This document shows, in pieces, positions 58,591-64,000 of a DNA stretch of 64,000 nt. The notes below the pieces were generated by a model. That model was not told the DNA's origin, did not search any database, and saw nothing but the letters and a program-made list of their open reading frames with translations. The stretch comes from Brachypodium distachyon (lineage: Eukaryota; Streptophyta; Magnoliopsida; Poales; Poaceae), in assembly GCF_000005505.3 (NCBI RefSeq), contig NC_016131.3, positions 69,266,355 to 69,330,354 of the forward strand, given 5' to 3'. The translations under genes and the position numbers were made by a program. The number at the start of each line of letters is the position of its first letter. Position 1 is the stretch's first letter.

Positions 58591-61208
58591 TAGCAGAACT
58601 CACAACCAGAGAAGGTTGGTTACCATCATTTGGAGCCTCATTTGGAGCATCATTTGTAGCATCGTTTGGAGCATCGTTTGGATCATCAGGAAAATCATCA
58701 TTTGGATCATCGTCAAAACCATGCGGCTGATGAGCAACATTTGCTTCATCCGTTGCAACCGGCTGCTGACCAACATTTTCATCGAAAGAGTCTCCGAACG
58801 CTGGATCTATTGCGTTATCACAATACTTAGCGAAATGACAAGTCCCACCACACCTTGTGCACTTATGCCTCCTCGCTCCAAGTCCAGCCCCTTCGCTGCG
58901 AGGTCTTATTCGACTCTTCCTCGGTCTACCTGTTGCTCTCTTCAGAATTGGAGCGCAAAGCTTGAATCAAGGGTCCACTATGTCCCATTGTTGTTTTCCC
59001 TCCAAAGCAGGTAAGGCTTGTGCATATGTGGCTTTGAACCTTGCAACAGAGCAGTAATCATGCACATACTGTTTTATGTTCCGTGCTGAACTTGAGAGAC
59101 TGGTGATGAAAAACAAGGCATGAATGCATGGCAACCCAGTTATCTGCCATTGCCTACAACTGTAAGTTCTAGCTTCTAAATCCACTGGATATCTCCATTC
59201 CCTCTTCTGTTTATCCAAAAATGACACCTCTGTTGTGGTAGCCGAGCAAAGAGTCATGTCCATTTCCAAGCCTCTTGTTTTTTGCTTCAATTCATTCATC
59301 ACCGAAGGGATGATAATATGGCCCATGAATTTTGCTGCGGCTATTCCTGCATGGACATGAAACTTCTGCATGTATTCAATCCTTATCTTGTCAAGCAAAT
59401 CCACCAAATAAAGACCCTTTAGTTTCCGGATCATTGAGTTGAAAGACTCTACAAGATTATTGTGCACATAGTCAACTTTGCCCAGTTCACTGAATTGGCT
59501 TATGGCCCATAACTTGGAGTGGTGTGTTTCCAAGTATTCCTTCACGTGTCATTCGTGTATAACTATCTCAAGTGGTAGTTGTGCTTCTTCACACTGCAAG
59601 TCAAAGATGCTGGCCATAAATTGTCGGCATACAACTTTCTTCTGAATTTCTTCCCAAAATTTGCAGCAAGGCGACGCATGCATTCCCTATGCTCTACTCT
59701 AGGGAACACATTTTCCACGGCCACTTCTAAACCCTTGCAAGCATCTGTATGAATTGCCAACCCATTGGGATGTGCAATAGCCCGGCGCAGATTCTGCAAA
59801 AACCAAGTCCAGCTCTCCTAAGACTTAGTCTCCAGCACACCGTACGCAACTGGAAATACGAAATTGTGTGCATCAACTGCACAAGCTTCTACTAACTGTC
59901 CTTTAAACCTCCCAGTGAGAAAAGTAGCATCAACAGCCAAATACGGCCTGCAGCCTGCCAAAAAACCCTGGCGACAAGCCTCAAAGCAGACAAAAACCGT
60001 CCTAAAGCATTCCTTGGTCCTTGTCACTCCCTTCAATGTGTACTCCACGGAGTGGTGGTCAATATCTACAATACTACCTGGGCTGGTCCTCTCCACTTTA
60101 CTTTTGCAGGAATACAACAATTTAAAACTTTCCTGCCAGTTACCATAAATAGAATCATAGCATGTTGTTTACCATTGAACACCCTCATGTATGGCAACTC
60201 TATCTTGAACTTGTCTTTGATGTTCTTCTGCAATTCCTTTGTACCCACTCGATGGTTTTCTGTCACCCACCGCTTTACTTCTTCTGCCACCCATCTTGAC
60301 TTGGCTCTACTGATTGTTTCCTTCCTAAGGGTTGATTCCTGGCATGTGTGTCTAAAAGGGTTCACTTTGACCTGAACATTCGTGCTATTTCGCATTTTGG
60401 ATGCGTGCATCCTCCATGGACAATCCTCACTCGGACAGTGCACTCTGTAACGTACTTGATCGCTCTTGTCAACTTCGAACGTACGTTCTGCCTTGATGCA
60501 GTACGTCACAAGTGCATTTCTACACTCAGTCATGGATGCAAAAATGGAACCTTCTTCCATCTGAGGGTTCTCACGGTCCCATTCAACAGGTGCATGGTCT
60601 TTGTCCTCACCCACCGCGTCATCCACCACAGGGATGTCATTGTCAGCCTCATCTTGGTTTTCAGCCCGAGATGCCCGTCGGAAATTTTGAACAACATCAG
60701 AATATAGCCTCTCTTCATCATCCCCAGAATTGTAGACATTAGGCTCCACTTCAAGGGGGACCCTTCTGCCGGTGCCCACGCGTGTCGAGCCACCACGTCG
60801 CCGTGCACTAACTGAACTGTTCTGACTAGAGCTGCCATTACGACGACATGGTTCTACCCGAGAAGGGGCACCCGCCATGCTACGTCCAAGTGCCGCCACA
60901 ACCACATCATTTTGCAGCCTCACATGAAATTTCTCTTTCTCCTTATGCTTAGCAAACATGATAGCGACCTCTGCATCATTACTAACTTTCACCCATTTAC
61001 TTCCCCCATCGTAGTATTTGAATTCCACTTCATCATGCAAACCCCAAGGATATGGGGTCCAAATTACCTCCCCAAATTGTCTGAAACTCCAATTACAATC
61101 CATTGGCAACGGATAATCGAACCCTCCATGGAATTACTTCCTATTCTTTGCATCCACGATGTACCGGTCCCTTCTAATGTTCACCAAGAAAGCAAACCGC
61201 AACTCCAT
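58591..61208 (-). pseudogene. MURA-type Mutator transposase, multiply disrupted
   Basis: The minus strand starts MELRFAFLVNIRRDRYIVDA at 61208. Order of parts: a PB1-like N-terminal segment (61200-60860), the MuDR DNA-binding segment with FASMTECRNALVTYC and CPSEDCPWRMHASK (60560-60400), the MULE DDE transposase core with VDATFLTGRFKGQL and HTDACKGLE (60120-59560), a SWIM finger with YSCRQWQITGLPCIHAL (59160-59110), and a CCHC knuckle CTRCGGTCHFAKYC near 58860. Lesions: TAA at 61134-61136, a one-base loss near 60156, TAG at 59818-59820, TAG at 59563-59565, a frameshift near 59545 and TGA at 58967-58969. It cannot make a full transposase. The coding remains are otherwise collinear with grass MULE transposases. 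Confidence 0.93.
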
Positions 61209-61854
61209 CCTAATTGACAAAAAACAGAGAAGCAATCAACACACCAATAGCAAAATCAACCGCAAACCTATGGCGTCCCATGCCGAATCGACTGTTCAAA
61301 TGCACAAGCAATCTCAATCGGAACAAGACTTACCCCTCGGGAACCTAGTCGTGGACGCGGCGAGTCTCTGGCCCGACGCCTTCCTCGCCAACTACTCCGG
61401 GGTTGCCGCCGCTCGCCATTTCACCCTGGGGTTCACACTCCTGCTTCCTCTTTGTGCACCAGCCCCCCAACTATCAGCGCTCCGGCAGGGCGCACGGAAT
61501 GAGCCCCCGTCGTGGATCGAGCAGGTGGTTGGTGCAGTGCCGGAACGAGCGCCCACCCGTGGCGTCGCAGGACGGGGGCGGCGGAGAAGGTGGCGGTGGA
61601 GCAGTTGGCCAGGCGGGACGGCCGCGGCGGTGGCGGTGCCGCAGGACGGCCGTTCGGGAGCTGGTGGCGGCGCACAGACAGATTGGGGGTAGGGGTTCGG
61701 GTGTGCCCGGTTTGGCGTCATTGCGCGGTTCCACCTGTAAGCTCCGGACCCACTTCCACTAACGCTACCAGACGGAATGGACTTCAGATTGGCCGTTTGG
61801 CCTCGCCATAGTAGCTGCGCCCGAAGTAAAGGCAAATCTGAGCACCATTCGTAG

Positions 61855-61909
61855 CTAGGGGCAAAACTGAGTACATGAACGCCTGTGAGGGCAACCCGAT
61901 AATAAGCCC
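61855..61909 (-). repeat. MULE right terminal inverted repeat
   Basis: Inverse of 56103-56157. It contains ctaggggcaaaactgagtac and ends ataagccc. Confidence 0.93.
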
Positions 61910-61918
61910 TTATTGTAA
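61910..61918 (+). repeat. Right 9-bp target-site duplication of the MULE
   Basis: TTATTGTAA, identical to 56094-56102. Confidence 0.95.
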
Positions 61919-63240
61919 TATAGACAAATGTAGTTTATTGAAGAGAAAATCAAAGTGCTAAAAAGATTTAAGAAAAACGAAACGCTGTAAAAAGCTTAAG
62001 CGTAGAATCGTCACAATTGTGCGATGTTCCATGACCTGTTGTAGGTGACGCCACTCTTCATGTCTTTTAGGTTGTAAGCGCCGCCTAGCACCACCTTGGT
62101 GACCACGTATGGACCTTCCCAAGGTGATTGGAGCTTGTGGTGTCCCTTCTCCTTGAGTCAAAGGACTAAGTCGCCTTCAACGAAGGAGCGGCGACGCAGC
62201 CAACGGCCGTGGTAGTTGCGTAGGCTCTGCTGATAGACGGCTGCCCGTGCGAGTGCAATGTCGCGAGCTTCGTCGAATGCGTTGAGGGCGTCCTCCATTG
62301 GCATGTCAACCTCCGGTCCGGAGTACACCGTGACTCGAGGTGCGTTGAACCGGACATTAGATGGCAGAACGGCTTCGGCACCATACACCATGAAGAACGG
62401 TGTAAATTTGGTGCAGCCGTTAGGAGTTGTCCGCAAGCTCCAGAGGACGGAGGGCAGCTCCTCGACCCAGGCTCCAGCTGCACGATGCAGGGGAGTCATG
62501 AGCCGTTTTTTTATACCAACTATGAGCAGGCCATTGGCTTTTTCGACCTGCCCGTTGGTCTGAGGATGTGCCACTGCGGCGTAATTGAGGTGGATCCCCA
62601 TCTTCTCGCAGAAATCCTGGAACTCATTTGTGATGAAGTTCGAACCATTGTCTGTGATGATGCTGTGCGGCACCCCGAAGCGTAATATGATGGAGCGGAT
62701 GAACAGCACGGTAGATGTGCCAGTAGCGTTTGTGATGGGCATGGCCTTGATCCACTTGGTGAACTTGTCGATGGCGACGAGCAGGAAAGTATGACCTCCT
62801 TCTTTGGATCGGTGATGCGGGCCGACCATGTCGAGTCCCCACTGAGCGAAAGGCCAAGCCAAGGGTATTGTTTTGAGCTCTAAGGCTGGCGCATGTGGTT
62901 TAGTTGCGAACATCTGACAAGCCACGTATCAGGTTACGATGTCGACGGCGTCTTGCAGCGTTGTCGGCCAATAGAACCCGGCTCGAAATGCTTTTGCTGC
63001 GATAGCGCAGCTGCTTTCGTGGTGACCACACGTGCCTTGATGTATGTCAATCAAGATCTCCTGTCCTTCTTCAGGTGGGATGCACCGCTGCAGAACACCA
63101 GAGACGCTTCGTTTGTAGAGTTCGCCTTCAATGACGGTAAAAGCTTTAGACCGTCGAGCGATACACCTGGCTTCTGCGACGTCCTCAGGGAGTTCTTGTC
63201 GAAGCATGTACACAAGGAAGGGTTGCATCCATGTTGGCTT
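61919..63240 (-). mobile_element. Ty3/Gypsy pol 3' part: zinc-binding and integrase domains, broken
   Basis: Reading on the minus strand: MQPFLVYMLRQELPED (63228), then an HHCC-type integrase zinc-binding region with IDIHQGTCGHHESSC. An in-frame TGA at 62929-62931 follows. The integrase core is intact from 62925: catalytic Asp in WGLDMVGP, Asp in TDNGSNF, Glu in NGQVEKANG, with 35 residues between the last two (DD35E). A further stop at 62158-62160 interrupts the C-terminal GHHKLQSPWEGPYVV.KVVLGG block. Gag, protease and reverse transcriptase are absent: the sequence changes to a different repeat at about 63240. The element is defective. It continues across the MULE to the LTR region at 54.1-56.1 kb. 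Confidence 0.88.
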
Positions 63241-63790
63241 CCCATACCCTTACCCGCTCCTTTTGATTTTACCCGTTACCCATACACATACCCGCCAACG
63301 GGTGCAACCTTTTCCCGTACCCGTTATCCGTCAGGATAGACGGGTACCCGCGGGTAAAAATACCCATGTTAAAACTTGATCGCAGAGTCGTAAACAACAA
63401 TATATTTCTTAGAAGCAATAATATTTTTCTAAAAAAAGCAATAATCTTCATAAGCAACACTACACTAGCACAATATAAACAACAACAACACATAGAAAGA
63501 GAATGTATCATTAATTTAAAATAACAACACATCATGACAAAAACTCACACTGTGAGCCTATCTTTCCTGTGAAGATCAGACTCACACGCTAGTTAGTATA
63601 TGGGTAAACAGGTACATGGGTATGGGTTACGCATTCCCATACCCGTACCCGTACCCGCTCTACCCGATGGGTACGGAATTTTTTCCATTTACGTACCCAT
63701 GGGTAAAGTTTTTGGTCCAAACCCGTGTCCTAATGGGGATTTACCCGCCGGATAAGTGGGTAATGGGTACCCATTGTCATCCCTACGGTC
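63241..63790. mobile_element. ACCCGTACCC-rich repeat, probably hAT-type subterminal sequence
   Basis: Clusters of acccgt/tacccg and their inverses (gggtac, cgggta) occur at 63240-63370 and 63600-63785, ending gggtacccattgtcatccct. This resembles one end of grass hAT elements (AGGGATGACAATGGGTA reading inwards). A matching opposite end and an 8-bp duplication were not found, so only a fragment is claimed. Confidence 0.45.
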
Positions 63791-64000
63791 GAGGCTGCCC
63801 GGGCCCGTTAAGGCCTCGCGGGGTCTGAGAAAAGGCCACTCTTCATAAGGCCCGGCTAAGGAAAAAATAAAATAAAATAAAATAAAATGTGGTAAAAAAT
63901 GGACAGATAATGGGCCAAACTGATGGGCCGGGCCAGAATTCTTAGTATTGACGTGCCAAATATAGAAAAGAAACGGGCCGTGCCGTGCCGGCCCGCAGGC
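63791..64000. mobile_element. GGGCC-rich repeat at the window edge (possible second hAT end)
   Basis: It contains gggcccgtt, gggccgggcc and gggccgtgccgtgccggccc plus an AAAAT pentanucleotide run near 63861-63888. The GGGCCGTGCCGTGCC motif is typical of another grass hAT family. It is cut by the window end, so boundaries are unknown. Confidence 0.35.

Larger units (their letters stand above)
56103..61909. mobile_element. Complete Mutator-like element (MULE), 5,807 bp, carrying two convergent genes
   Basis: About 55-bp terminal inverted repeats at 56103-56157 and 61855-61909 share ATCGGGTTGCCCTCA and ATGTACTCAGTTTTGCCCCT, differing in a few central bases. Both ends begin GGG, and a perfect 9-bp duplication TTATTGTAA flanks them. 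A subterminal CCGTCTGGT also occurs in inverted copies (56197-56205 and around 61770). Inside are a GRF zinc-finger gene on the plus strand near the left end and a decayed MURA-type transposase gene on the minus strand starting near the right end. The element is inserted in Gypsy DNA, whose pol fragment resumes right after the second target copy. The intact target duplication suggests a moderately recent insertion despite the transposase damage. Confidence 0.95.

Noticed and set aside
61159..61835. Frames over 100 codons on both strands at the MULE right end
   Set aside because: They overlap the TIR-proximal promoter region and transposase start, with no domain.
63241..63787. Complete hAT element
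   Set aside because: Only one end resembles a hAT terminus; no opposite TIR and no 8-bp duplication were found.

Overview
This is nuclear DNA from a grass. The genes have GT-AG introns, GC-rich first exons and rice-like proteins. The repeats are typical grass families: Stowaway and Tourist MITEs, Mutator-like elements, and Gypsy and Copia LTRs. A pooid such as Brachypodium or a Triticeae relative fits best, but the species is inferred from memory of protein sequences, not from a search.

Layout. 1-4445 (minus): 5' six exons of a calmodulin-regulated P2B Ca2+-ATPase, cut by the window edge. 9098-10112 (minus): the strigolactone receptor D14, two exons. 19851-28842 (minus): a ten-exon URB2/NPA2-type nucleolar pre-rRNA processing protein with one GC-AG intron. 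28.9-34.2 kb: repeat-rich, with a PIF/Harbinger relic and a Copia-like solo LTR sitting inside a tandem duplication. 34305-35360 (plus): a type I MADS-box gene. 36256-36327 (minus): initiator tRNA-Met. 36.8-37.1 kb: a degenerate ribosomal protein eL36 pseudogene. 39209-40522 (minus): a single-exon CDKF-like kinase with a four-copy C-terminal peptide repeat. 41.4-45.2 kb: a 3.8-kb LTR-like block. 46865-49125 (plus): a four-exon Arg/Ser/Gly-rich gene of unknown family. 49874-50150 (plus): the first two exons of an RlmN-like gene, interrupted by LTR-like DNA.

From 50.15 kb to the end the window is nested transposons. It holds Gypsy LTR pieces, a 22-bp minisatellite, a leader with a primer-binding site, and a broken Gypsy integrase. 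Inserted in the Gypsy DNA is a complete 5.8-kb Mutator-like element (56103-61909) with about 55-bp terminal inverted repeats and a perfect 9-bp target duplication. It carries a decayed MURA-type transposase and, facing it, an intact two-exon GRF zinc-finger membrane-protein gene. That convergent layout recalls mudrA/mudrB of maize MuDR and is the most interesting structure here.

The host genes do not form one pathway; they are independently transcribed. The Ca2+-ATPase next to D14 resembles what I remember of rice chromosome 3, which supports conserved grass synteny in the left half. The right half is accessory DNA whose nesting gives relative insertion ages.
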